DNA from: CBCPMX01 sp965120355 | Lineage (GTDB): Bacteria; Bacillota; Clostridia; Oscillospirales; Oscillospiraceae | DNA length: 48,994 bases | NCBI GenBank assembly: GCA_965120355.1 | Contig: CBCPMX010000010.1 | Coordinates: forward strand, 1-48,994 | Reading direction: 5' to 3' | Shown here: positions 8,433 to 16,180 of the stretch, one piece after another | Layout of the letters: the number at the start of each line of letters is the position of its first letter | Position numbering within the stretch: position 1 is the stretch's first letter | Translations under genes and position numbers: made by a program | Notes under the pieces: model-generated | The model's database searches: none | What the model saw: the letters and a program-made list of their open reading frames with translations, nothing else | Told to the model about the DNA's origin: nothing

Positions 8433-9230
8433 TCATTTTGTCTCGGCAGGTTTCCTGCGCCACAGCACCACAAAGAGCGCCGTCAACAATACATTCAATC
8501 CCAGCACCAGCACACTGCCTTCCATCTTATAAACACCGCCGGACAGCAGCGTGCTGCCGGAAAAGGTCATATTGAGCAGGTGCGGGTAATCATCCGCCAG
8601 CGAAACACCGCCCAGAAGCAGGCATCCGACTCCATTCCAGAAAAAGTGCATCACCACCGGCGCCACCAGGGACCCGGTGTACTCCAGCACCGCCGTCATC
8701 AGGAGGCTCATGGTCAGTACATTGAGCACCGGTACCAGCCCTGCCTCAAACGCGCCGCCATGCAGCGCCGTAAACAGCGCTGTGGAGACCACCGCTGCCG
8801 CCGCCAGATTGTAGTTCTGCTTCAGCATCTGATACAAATAGCCCCGCACCAGCATCTCCTGCATAATGACGTTTAAAAATGCCGCCAGAACCCAGACCGC
8901 AAATCGCGGAACGCTGTTTACGCCGTCGAAGGAAGCCGTGCCCGTCAGCAGCATCAGCACCAGCGTGCCGCCAAGCCAGACCGCGCCGGCAATACAGCCG
9001 ATGGCAATGCCCCGCAGTGGGCGCTGGTACAGCCGCAGCGGCACAGTCCGCTTCTCCACAATCCAGAAAAGCGCCGTCCAGACTACAATAGCCGCCAGCG
9101 GCACGATTTCCGCCCAAAGTCTCCATATGGCTGCATCCTCCGGCGACGGCAGCGGCAGTACGGACGCCAGCACTGCCCAGCCGAGGAAAAACACCAGCAG
9201 CTTGAGGATCGTCAACCCCAGCTTTTTCAT
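8433..9230 (-). CDS. CPBP-family intramembrane protein (CAAX protease-like), altered motif 1
   Basis: A 265-residue membrane protein with about seven to eight hydrophobic segments. The start was set at the ATG at 9230 (MKKLGLTILKLL), preceded by AAAGGAA; the 26-residue upstream extension is not hydrophobic and runs into the hairpin-rich spacer. The CPBP/ABI motifs are in the correct order: motif 1 is QEMLVRG (Q124-E125-x3-R129), motif 2 is FTALH (F153, H157), motif 3 is HFFWN (H195, N199). The family consensus for motif 1 is EExxxR, so the first glutamate is replaced by glutamine. CPBP proteins include prenyl-protein proteases and bacteriocin self-immunity proteins, and some members are proteolytically inactive. 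No bacteriocin or prenylation gene is adjacent. Substrate unknown. Confidence 0.87.
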   Translation of the reverse strand: MKKLGLTILKLLVFFLGWAVLASVLPLPSPEDAAIWRLWAEIVPLAAIVVWTALFWIVEKRTVPLRLYQRPLRGIAIGCIAGAVWLGGTLVLMLLTGTASFDGVNSVPRFAVWVLAAFLNVIMQEMLVRGYLYQMLKQNYNLAAAAVVSTALFTALHGGAFEAGLVPVLNVLTMSLLMTAVLEYTGSLVAPVVMHFFWNGVGCLLLGGVSLADDYPHLLNMTFSGSTLLSGGVYKMEGSVLVLGLNVLLTALFVVLWRRKPAETK

Positions 9231-9265
9231 TCCAAAATTCCTTTCAACTTTCGATATGCGCACAG

Positions 9266-9509
9266 ACAGGGCGAAAAACTCCGTCCTCAGACTGACAAAA
9301 AGGCCCAAGGCCTTTTTGTCAAGGGGTTTCGCTGCGCTCCGCGCCTCAGCCGTCCGCCGTTGGCGGACGATTCGACACTCCGCTCCGCGTAAAGTGTTTT
9401 TCCGGCGTACACGCCGCCGGAAAAACGATTGAGATTTGATTCCGCCGTCTGCGGACGGCGGAACTCTGCGAAGCCTTTTTGCAGACTGATGGTGAAAACT
9501 CCGCCCTGT
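9266..9509. repeat. Hairpin-rich intergenic element between CPBP gene and argF
   Basis: The ends are the inverted 8-mers ACAGGGCG and CGCCCTGT, and the sequence inside carries CAAAAAGGC and its complement GCCTTTTTG in inverted order. Four internal hairpins are visible: 9294-9320 (12-bp stem, 3-nt loop), 9351-9369 (8-bp stem), 9397-9425 (11-bp stem TTTTTCCGGCG) and 9441-9462 (9-bp stem TCCGCCGTC). No gene is seen. It resembles a small non-autonomous intergenic repeat (MITE- or REP-like) and may also act as the transcription stop for argF; neither is proven. Confidence 0.6.
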
Positions 9510-9523
9510 TCTATGATTTGCTG

Positions 9524-10432
9524 TTACTTCATCAGCAGCGCCATGACCGCCTTCTGGGCATGGAGCCGGTTTTCCGCCTCGTCAAAGATCTCATCGGCAT
9601 GAGCCTCAAAGACTTCGGCGGTGATCTCTTCGCCCCGGTGGGCCGGCAGGCAGTGCTGCACCATACAGCCGGGGTTGGTCAGAGCCATGAGGGCGTTATC
9701 CACACAGTAGCCCTGGAAAGCCTGTTCGCGGACGGCCTTCTCCTGCTCCTGGCCCATGGAAGCCCAGACGTCGGTGAACATGGCGTCGGCCCCCGCGGCG
9801 GCCTCCTTGGGGTCGCGGCAGAGCTGGAACTTGCCGCCATACCCTTTCGCAAACTCCAGCACCGCCGGATCGGGGTCATAGCCCTCCGGGCAGGCCACAG
9901 CCACGGTCATGCCGGTCTTCAGGCCGCCGACGATCAGGGAATTGGCCATGTTGTTGCCGTCGCCGATGTAGCACAGCTTCAGCCCTTCCAGGATTGCCTT
10001 ATGCTCCCGAATGGTCATCAGGTCCGCCAGCACCTGACAGGGGTGGCAGAAATCCGTCAGGCCGTTGATGACGGGGATGGAGGCGTATTTGGCCAAATCC
10101 TCCACCTCCTGCTGGGCATAGGTGCGGATCATAATACCGTCACAGTAGCGGCTCAGCACCCGGGCCGTGTCCTCCACCGGCTCACCCCGGCTGACCTGGC
10201 TGGCAGCGCTGGACAGGAACAGCGCATGGCCGCCCAGCTGGAACATGCCGGTTTCAAAACTGACACGGGTACGGGTGGAATTCTTGCTGAAGATCATGGC
10301 CAAGGTCTTTCCCTTCAGCAGCTCGTGGGGCCGGCCGTTTTTCTGATCGTACTTCAGCTGGTCGGCCAAATCCAGAATCTCCGTGATTTCCTCGCCGGTC
10401 AGGTCGAGGAGCTTCAACAGGTCTTTTTTCAA
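9524..10432 (-). CDS. argF: Ornithine carbamoyltransferase
   Basis: Joins carbamoyl phosphate to ornithine to give citrulline, the sixth step from glutamate to arginine, in the cytoplasm. The 302-residue length is standard. The carbamoyl-phosphate site STRTR is at residues 52-56 (FSKNSTRTRVSFE), followed by HPCQ in the middle domain and the ornithine-site HCLPAHRG near the C-terminus, so all key residues are present. The start at 10432 gives the typical N-terminus MKKDLLKLLDLTGEEI. It is the last gene of the arginine cluster, 17 nt after the NUDIX gene. The hairpin-rich element at 9266-9509 follows directly. An anabolic role is favoured by the biosynthetic neighbours rather than arcA/arcC partners. 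Confidence 0.97.
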   Translation of the reverse strand: MKKDLLKLLDLTGEEITEILDLADQLKYDQKNGRPHELLKGKTLAMIFSKNSTRTRVSFETGMFQLGGHALFLSSAASQVSRGEPVEDTARVLSRYCDGIMIRTYAQQEVEDLAKYASIPVINGLTDFCHPCQVLADLMTIREHKAILEGLKLCYIGDGNNMANSLIVGGLKTGMTVAVACPEGYDPDPAVLEFAKGYGGKFQLCRDPKEAAAGADAMFTDVWASMGQEQEKAVREQAFQGYCVDNALMALTNPGCMVQHCLPAHRGEEITAEVFEAHADEIFDEAENRLHAQKAVMALLMK

Positions 10433-10449
10433 GGGAATCGTCTCCTTTT

Positions 10450-10893
10450 TTAAGTTCCAATGGCGGAGGAATGCACCGGCTGTTCCCAGTAGGAAATCTC
10501 CTCCATGACGTGCCCCATATTGCCTTCTCCGGCGAAGCGGGTCATGTCAAACCAGTCCTGAGCCCGGTCCATCCAAAGCAGTTCATTTTCCGTTCCGTGG
10601 ACGGCAACCGGTTCTTGCAGATATCCGAACCAGACCTCCAGCCGAAATCCCCCCAGATAGTGATAGGTGAAATCCATCAGATGGGTCAGCTGGATCTGCG
10701 CACGGAAAATGCCGGTTTCCTCATACAGCTCCCGGTATGCCGCCGTTTCACCGGCTTCGCCCGGCTCCAGTTTTCCGCCGATGAAATTGTAGAGGCCCTT
10801 GTAGGGATCCTTCTGCCGGTGGCAGAGCAGCACCTTTGTGTGCGTCTGATCAAAGACTACAACTACATTACAATTTGGCCGCATCCCGTTCAC
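10450..10893 (-). CDS. NUDIX hydrolase embedded in the arginine operon
   Basis: A 147-residue MutT-like NUDIX hydrolase. The box Gx5Ex7REUxEExGU is intact (GKLEPGEAGETAAYRELYEETGI region, residues about 40-62), so the metal-binding glutamates needed to cleave nucleoside-diphosphate-linked substrates are present. The start is best placed at GTG 10893: it overlaps the argD stop as GTGA and sits 5 nt after an AGGA site; the ATG at codon 4 would be 14 nt away. The coupling to argD means it is made with the arginine enzymes. Closest in look to 8-oxo-dGTP-type pyrophosphatases (YFIGGKLE-type N-terminus, WFGYLQEP), but the substrate cannot be assigned. A house-cleaning role is a guess. Confidence 0.85.
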   Translation of the reverse strand: MNGMRPNCNVVVVFDQTHTKVLLCHRQKDPYKGLYNFIGGKLEPGEAGETAAYRELYEETGIFRAQIQLTHLMDFTYHYLGGFRLEVWFGYLQEPVAVHGTENELLWMDRAQDWFDMTRFAGEGNMGHVMEEISYWEQPVHSSAIGT

Positions 10894-12083
10894 TGCTTTC
10901 CTTCACACAGAATCTTCCGCAGGATTTCCAGGCCCTGGTCAATCTCCTGGTAGGAGATGGTCAGCGGCGGCAGCAGCCGCAGGGTATCGCTGCCGGCGGT
11001 CAGCAGCAGCAGTCCCGCCTCCAGGCATTTAGAAGCCAGTTCCTTGTGGCTGACGCCCGCCTTCAGCCCGATGCCCAGCATCAGGCCCATGCCCCGGACG
11101 CCGGTGACCACAGGGCTGCCCATGGCGGCCACCTTTTCGCGGATGTATTGTCCCTTGGCGCGAATTTCCTGCATCATGGCATCGTCCAGGATGTCCAGCA
11201 CCGCCAGTGCAGCGGCGCAGCAGACCGGGTTGCCGCCAAAGGTGGTGGCATGGGTGCCGGGGCCCAGGACGCTCTCTGTTTTGGCTCCGGCCATGACCCC
11301 GGCCAGGGGCAGGCCGCCGGCAATCCCTTTGGCGAAGGTGACCACGTCCGGCTCCAGGCCGAACTGCTGGAAGCAGAACAGGGAACCTGTCCGTCCCACG
11401 CCGGTCTGCACCTCGTCAATGATCAGCAGCCAGTCGTTCTCTGCGCACAGGTCGCGGACCTGCAGGACAAAATCCGCATCCAGAGGCAGGACGCCGCCTT
11501 CCCCCTGCACCAGCTCCATCATCACAGCGCACACATCGCCGCCGGCCTGGGCCTTCACATCTTCGATGTCGTTGGCTTTGGCGTAGCGGAAGCCCTCGGT
11601 GAAGGGGAAGAAGTAGTTGTGGAACACCTCCTGCCCTGTGGCGGCCAGGGTGGTGACCGTACGGCCATGGAAGGAGTTATACAGCGTCAAAATGGTGCTC
11701 CGGCCCATGCCATACTTGTCAAAGGAGTACTTCCGGGCCAGTTTGATGGCGCCCTCATTGGCCTCGCCGCCGCCGTTGGCAAAGAATACACGCTTCATGC
11801 CGCTGCGCTGGGTCAGCTGCTGGGCCACGCGGATATAAGGTTCGGAATAATAGAGGTTGGAAATATGGCCCAACTTGCCGATCTGATCGGTGATGGCCTT
11901 CTGCCAGGCGGCGTTGCCGTAGCCCACGGAGTTGACGCCGATGCCGGAGGCGAAGTCCACATAGGCTCTGCCCTCGGGGGAATAGACCGTCGCGCCCTGC
12001 CCGTGGTCCACTACCAGCGGGAACCGCCCGTAGGTCTGCATGACGCACTGGCTGTCCAGGGCAATGAGTTCTTGAGAGGTCAC
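10890..12083 (-). CDS. argD: Acetylornithine aminotransferase
   Basis: A PLP-dependent class III aminotransferase that converts N-acetylglutamate semialdehyde to N-acetylornithine. The start was chosen at GTG 12083, 8 nt after an AAGGA site; it gives 397 residues and the usual N-terminus (TSQELIALDSQCVMQTYGRFPL). Upstream ATG candidates at 12113 and 12296 lack ribosome sites and run into the repeat element. Visible signatures are VNSVGYGN, the PLP-aspartate in LLIIDEVQTGVGRTG and the Schiff-base lysine in TFAKGIAGGLPLAG. It is separated from argB by about 940 nt of non-coding repeat DNA, though on the same strand, and its stop overlaps the NUDIX start. No clear promoter was found between the element and this start. 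Confidence 0.95.
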   Translation of the reverse strand: MTSQELIALDSQCVMQTYGRFPLVVDHGQGATVYSPEGRAYVDFASGIGVNSVGYGNAAWQKAITDQIGKLGHISNLYYSEPYIRVAQQLTQRSGMKRVFFANGGGEANEGAIKLARKYSFDKYGMGRSTILTLYNSFHGRTVTTLAATGQEVFHNYFFPFTEGFRYAKANDIEDVKAQAGGDVCAVMMELVQGEGGVLPLDADFVLQVRDLCAENDWLLIIDEVQTGVGRTGSLFCFQQFGLEPDVVTFAKGIAGGLPLAGVMAGAKTESVLGPGTHATTFGGNPVCCAAALAVLDILDDAMMQEIRAKGQYIREKVAAMGSPVVTGVRGMGLMLGIGLKAGVSHKELASKCLEAGLLLLTAGSDTLRLLPPLTISYQEIDQGLEILRKILCEGKQ

Positions 12084-12302
12084 GGAAATCTTCCTTTCTG
12101 TTTCTTGGATCATTGGAATTGGCGGATTGCTTTTTTGTCCGGCGGAAGCCGGACGGGGGCTTTTTCCCCTCCGGCGGGGGTTCTTGGCTGGTGTGTCCGG
12201 CTGATGCCGGGTTGATGGCAAGCCGCTGGCTTGCGGGCTTGTCCCCTGGGCTCCGCCCGGCAAGCCGGGCTCCGCCTTCACGGCCCTTCGGGTCATGCAC
12301 CA

Positions 12303-12358
12303 TCCGGCGGCCCCATTTCTTTGTCACGCGACAAAGAAATGGGGGAAAGAAAACGCGC
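12303..12358 (+). repeat. Left 56-bp terminal inverted repeat copy
   Basis: Runs from TCCGGCGGCCC to AAACGCGC; 53/56 identical to the reverse complement of 12905-12960. Contains an 11-bp hairpin with loop ACGC. Confidence 0.85.
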
Positions 12359-12904
12359 TCGGAGTGGGGCTTCGCCCCCCTCCAAGACCTCCCCCCGATA
12401 TACGGGGATTTGGTCTTGTGGTTCCTTTGGTGCAGTGCGGTCGCACGTTTGCTTGTGCGTAAATGATAGCCCGGCTCACTGGAATTGGTCTACGCTTCCC
12501 TGACCGGCGCGCATTTGCTGCACTGACGCAGCAACCACGCCGCGCTTCAGCGCGCTCCTTCGGTTGTAGTTTGAGAACTTTCTGCACCGTAATTGGAGCG
12601 CCTGTGCCTACCAATTGGGGTGGGGGTTCGCCCCGATCGGCCTAGGACGCAACAGGGTGCGTCAACTGAGCACTTCCCGCCAACGTACAGCGCCCCCAGC
12701 GGCATCGTTGGCACTTGGTCCAACGCAACTACCAACAAGTCTTGCCTCTCAACCCCAAGAGGGCGGCGGCAGCCGTGCCGGATGTCGAAAAAGACTAAGA
12801 GGGCAAGTAAAAGCTAACAAATCAGAATCCCCCCAGATCCGCACCCGCCGCTACAGCCCCCGCGTAAGCAGGGGTGGTCCAGGCGGGGGCAAGCCCCCGT
12901 CCTG

Positions 12905-12960
12905 GCGCGTTTTCTTTCCCCGGTTTCTTTGTCGCGTGACAAAGAAATCGGGCCGCCGGA
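12905..12960 (-). repeat. Right 56-bp terminal inverted repeat copy
   Basis: Reverse-complement partner of 12303-12358, differing at three positions; its internal hairpin keeps a 10-bp stem with loop GCGT. Confidence 0.85.
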
Positions 12961-13024
12961 GGCAAAAAGAATTCTCGCAAGGCTTCGCCTTGTCCCCACC
13001 CCAGCAATCAAATCAAATAGAGAA

Positions 13025-13888
13025 TTAAAAGATCATCGTTCCAATGCCGGCGTCGGTCAAAAGCTCGATGAGAATCGAGTGCTGGATCCGCCCGTCGAGA
13101 ATGTGGGCCGCCTGGACCCCCTGGCGGACGGCTTCTACACAGCATTTGATCTTGGGGATCATGCCGCCCTTGATGATGCCTTCCCGCACCAGATGCGGAA
13201 TTTCGGATACGCGCACCTTCTGAATCAGGGTGCTTTCGTCGTTCAGATCCCGCATGAGGCCACGTACGTCCGTCAGCACGATGAGCTTTTCCGCACCCAG
13301 CGCAGCGGCAATTTTCGCAGCAGCAGTGTCGGCATTGATATTGTAGCACTTGGCGCCGTCCACGCCGTAGGCCACTGTGGCCACCACGGGGATCACATCG
13401 TTGGCGATGGCATCCAGGATGGGCTTCGGCTCGATGGCGGTAATTTGGCCCACATAGCCGTAGTCATAGCCGTCCTCCGTCAGCTTTTCCGCCTGAATCA
13501 GGCGGCCGTCCAGGCCGCACAGGCCGCTGGCCTGACCGCCATGGGCCTGAAGCATGGCCACCAGATCCTTGTTGACCCGGCCGCAGAGCACCATTTGGAC
13601 GATGTCCATGGTCTCGGCGTCTGTGTAGCGCAGGCCGTTGACGAACCGGGACTCCTTACCTACCTTTTTCAGCATATCGGAAATCTCCGGACCGCCGCCA
13701 TGGACCACCACCACATTGATGCCCACCAGCTTCAGCAGTACAATATCGGAGATCACCGCCTGCCGCAATTCTTCGGAGATCATGGCGTTGCCGCCGTACT
13801 TGACTACAATGGTCTTTTGGTTAAATTTCTGAATATAGGGCAGGGCCTCATTGAGAATCTGTGCCCGCTCCATATGGGAAAAAGACAT
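13025..13888 (-). CDS. argB: Acetylglutamate kinase
   Basis: Phosphorylates N-acetylglutamate, the second step of arginine synthesis and usually the point of arginine feedback. The 287-residue protein has the amino-acid-kinase motifs KYGGNAM (K30), VHGGGPEI and the C-terminal IPKIKCCVEAVRQGVQAAHILDGR block. An N-terminal helix (MERAQILNEALPYIQKF) of the type that mediates hexamer formation and arginine inhibition is present, so feedback control by arginine is likely from family knowledge. The start at 13888 follows an AGAGGTG site. argJ ends 64 nt upstream; the inverted-repeat element begins just after its stop codon. Confidence 0.97.
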   Translation of the reverse strand: MSFSHMERAQILNEALPYIQKFNQKTIVVKYGGNAMISEELRQAVISDIVLLKLVGINVVVVHGGGPEISDMLKKVGKESRFVNGLRYTDAETMDIVQMVLCGRVNKDLVAMLQAHGGQASGLCGLDGRLIQAEKLTEDGYDYGYVGQITAIEPKPILDAIANDVIPVVATVAYGVDGAKCYNINADTAAAKIAAALGAEKLIVLTDVRGLMRDLNDESTLIQKVRVSEIPHLVREGIIKGGMIPKIKCCVEAVRQGVQAAHILDGRIQHSILIELLTDAGIGTMIF

Positions 13889-13952
13889 GGGAATACACCT
13901 CTTCGTGCATATGCTGCGCGCTGCGGTGCGGCCGCAGCGCCGTGCGGGGGCG

Positions 13953-15215
13953 TCAGCTTCTGTAGTCCCCGTTGATCTTCACATAGTCATAGGTCAGATC
14001 GCAGCCCCAACAGGTGGCGCTGTAGCTGCCCTCATTGACGTGGATCAGGATGGACACGTCGTCCTGGCCCAGAATGGCGGAGGCCCGCTCCTCGTCGAAG
14101 TCCAGGGGAACGCCGCTCCTGCACACGTCGATCTGTCCCAAAACCGATGCGAAGGCAATGTCCACATGCTCCGGACGGAAGGGCGCCTTGGAATAGCCCA
14201 TGGCGCACAGCACCCGGCCCCAGTTGGCGTCTGCCCCAAACATGGCGGCCTTGACCAGCGAGGAGCCCACGACAGCCTTGGCCAGCCGCTCGGCCACCTC
14301 TTCGCTTCTGGCCCCATCCACGGTGCAGGTCAGCAGGCGCGTCGCGCCCTCACCGTCGGCGGCGATGGCCTTGGCCATCTCCTCGCAGACCTGCCGCAGC
14401 GCTTTGACAAAGATGGTGTAGTCGTCGTCCTTCCACTCGATGAGGCTGTTTCCGGCCATGCCGTTGGCCAGCAGGACGCACATGTCGTTGGTGGAGGTGT
14501 CGCCGTCCACGGTGACCCGGTTGAAGGTCCGGGGAATGACCTCTTCCATAGCCGCTTTGAGCATATCGGCAGAAATGCTGGCATCGGTGGTGATGAAACA
14601 GAGCATGGTGCCCATGTTGGGGTGGATCATACCGCTGCCCTTGGCGATCGCCCCCATCTTCACAGTTTTCCCCCCCAGCGTGAACTGGACGGCAATGTTC
14701 TTCGGTACGGTGTCAGTGGTCATAATGGCCGTACCGGCGTCGTCGGAGCCGCCGGCAGACAGCATCTCCACCAGCGCCGGGACACCGGCCTCAATGGCGG
14801 CGATGTTCAGTGTCTGGCCAATGACACCGGTGGAGGCCACCGCGAAGTCCGTGGGCTTCAGACCCGTGGCCTTGGCCGCCGCCTCGCACATTTTTTCCGC
14901 ATTCTCGTGGCTCTGCGGGGCGCAGGCGTTGGCGTTGCCGGAATTGGCGATGATGCCGCGGCACACGCCATCCTCCAGATGTTCCATGGTCACATAGACC
15001 GGCGCGGCTTTGACGCGGTTGAGGGTATAGACTGCCGCCGCTGCGCACTCCACATCGGACAGGATCATGGCCAGATCCTTTTTCCCGGTCAGATAGTCTT
15101 TCATAGACGGGACAATGGGCTGGTTGCCGTCGCCCTTGCCGGTTTTGACACCGCAGCGGATGCCCGCGGCCCGAAAGCCCTGTGCGGCGGTGACGCCGCC
15201 GGAAATGAGTTTCAT
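13953..15215 (-). CDS. argJ: Bifunctional ornithine acetyltransferase / N-acetylglutamate synthase
   Basis: Moves the acetyl group from acetylornithine back to glutamate and, in bifunctional members, also makes N-acetylglutamate from acetyl-CoA. The start at 15215 (MKLISGGVTA) follows GGAGAG by 6 nt, better than the ATG five codons earlier; this gives 420 residues. The precursor normally cuts itself before a threonine nucleophile in a KGSGMIxPNMAT motif. Here the motif is KGSGMIHPNMGTML, so the bond would be Gly202-Thr203 rather than Ala-Thr. The oxyanion motif STGVIGQ (about residue 128) and the C-terminal DYVKINGDYRS end are typical. No separate argA or argE is present, which fits the recycling route. 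Confidence 0.96.
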   Translation of the reverse strand: MKLISGGVTAAQGFRAAGIRCGVKTGKGDGNQPIVPSMKDYLTGKKDLAMILSDVECAAAAVYTLNRVKAAPVYVTMEHLEDGVCRGIIANSGNANACAPQSHENAEKMCEAAAKATGLKPTDFAVASTGVIGQTLNIAAIEAGVPALVEMLSAGGSDDAGTAIMTTDTVPKNIAVQFTLGGKTVKMGAIAKGSGMIHPNMGTMLCFITTDASISADMLKAAMEEVIPRTFNRVTVDGDTSTNDMCVLLANGMAGNSLIEWKDDDYTIFVKALRQVCEEMAKAIAADGEGATRLLTCTVDGARSEEVAERLAKAVVGSSLVKAAMFGADANWGRVLCAMGYSKAPFRPEHVDIAFASVLGQIDVCRSGVPLDFDEERASAILGQDDVSILIHVNEGSYSATCWGCDLTYDYVKINGDYRS

Positions 15216-15244
15216 AGTAATCTCTCCCATAAAAGCCGGAGCGG

Positions 15245-16180
15245 TCAGAGGCCCGTGGCCTCGTCCAGGCCCAGCATAATATTCAGATTCTGCACCGCCG
15301 CGCCGGACGCGCCTTTGCCCAGATTGTCGAACCGGGCACAGAGCATGGCCTGCGCTTCGTTGCCGCAGACAAAAATCTGCAAGTCATTGGTACCGGCCAG
15401 ATTGTTGGAGCCGATAAAGCCGCAGGTGGGCGCTTCCGGCGGACGGATGGAGACAAAGCGGGAACCGGCATAGAAGCGCTGGTACAGCGCCCGCAGGCTC
15501 TCCAGCGTCTGGCTGCCCGCCAGGTCGTCCAGATACAGCGGCACTGTCACCACCATGCCCTGGGGAAAGTCGCAGATCACCGGCATAAAGATGGGCTTTC
15601 TGGTCAGGCCGCACAGCTGCATCATCTCGGGAATGTGCTTGTGGTTAAGGGTCACAGCGTAGTGCCGGGGGCTGACCAGTTCCGGTTCCCGTTCTTCGGC
15701 TTCATACACAGCGATGGTGCTTTTTCCGGCGCCGGTGTAGCCGGTGATGGAATGGGCTGTCAGCCGGGTTTGCGGCGGCAGGATGCCGGCCTCCACCAGA
15801 GGCCGGATCAGGGCAATGAAGCCGGTGGCGTGGCACCCGGGATTGGCCACCCGTTTCGCCGTCCGGATGGCCTCCCGCTGCCCGGCGGACAGCTCCGGGA
15901 AGCCGTAAACCCAGCCGGGACTGGTGCGGTGGGCCGTGGAGGCGTCGATGACCCGGGTGTTGGGATTTTCGATCATGTCCACCGCCTCTTTGGCCGCCGC
16001 GTCCGGCAGGCACAAAAACACAATATCCGCCGCATTCAGCAGCCGCTTCCGCTCGGCCTGGTCCTTCCGCTTGTCCGGCGCAATGGGCAGCAGCTCCAGA
16101 TCGTCCCGCCCGGCGAGCCGTTGGTCAATCTGGAGACCCGTAGTGCCCTCCCGTCCGTCAATAAAGATCTTCGGCTTCAT
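15245..16180 (-). CDS. argC: N-acetyl-gamma-glutamyl-phosphate reductase (short type 2 form)
   Basis: NADPH-dependent reduction of acetylglutamyl phosphate to the semialdehyde. The 311-residue length and the N-terminus KIFIDGREGTTGLQID identify the shorter type 2 AGPR subfamily rather than the ~345-residue type 1 form common in Bacillus. The catalytic cysteine is C116 in ANPGCHATGF. The motif VIDASTAHR and the late HKHIPEM block also match. Its start overlaps the argH stop in an ATGA junction, so translation is coupled. argJ starts 29 nt downstream. Confidence 0.95.
   Translation of the reverse strand: MKPKIFIDGREGTTGLQIDQRLAGRDDLELLPIAPDKRKDQAERKRLLNAADIVFLCLPDAAAKEAVDMIENPNTRVIDASTAHRTSPGWVYGFPELSAGQREAIRTAKRVANPGCHATGFIALIRPLVEAGILPPQTRLTAHSITGYTGAGKSTIAVYEAEEREPELVSPRHYAVTLNHKHIPEMMQLCGLTRKPIFMPVICDFPQGMVVTVPLYLDDLAGSQTLESLRALYQRFYAGSRFVSIRPPEAPTCGFIGSNNLAGTNDLQIFVCGNEAQAMLCARFDNLGKGASGAAVQNLNIMLGLDEATGL

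Larger units (their letters stand above)
12084..13024. mobile_element. Non-coding element with 56-bp inverted repeats inside the arginine operon
   Basis: No credible gene occupies these 941 bases; the short ORFs present on both strands have no domain-like sequence. The core is bounded by an inverted pair, 12303-12358 and 12905-12960, identical at 53 of 56 positions when one is reverse-complemented. Each copy contains its own hairpin (ATTTCTTTGTC-ACGC-GACAAAGAAAT type). Just inside both copies are GGGGCTTCGCCCC-like small hairpins, so the symmetry continues beyond the 56 bp. The 546-bp interior has further small palindromes but no recognisable transposase or RNA family. It looks like a non-autonomous (MITE-like) repeat that entered the arg operon between argB and argD. 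Possible effects on transcription are not known. Confidence 0.6.

Noticed and set aside
6299..8473. 724-residue ORF antisense to the GGP-repeat gene
   Set aside because: It is the complement of the GGP gene; its threonine/arginine/glycine repeats arise from the GGP codons. It has no ribosome site or domain pattern.
10836..12215. 459-residue ORF antisense to argD
   Set aside because: Mirror frame of ArgD with His/Gln-rich random composition.
12113..13028. Several 60-137-residue ORFs inside the arg-operon element
   Set aside because: Their sequences come from the palindromic GC-rich repeat, are low-complexity (Arg/Pro/Ser) and lack ribosome sites; the region is better read as non-coding.
13851..15473. 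540-residue ORF on the plus strand across argJ and argC
   Set aside because: Shadow of high-GC coding DNA; the opposite strand encodes intact ArgJ and ArgC with all motifs.
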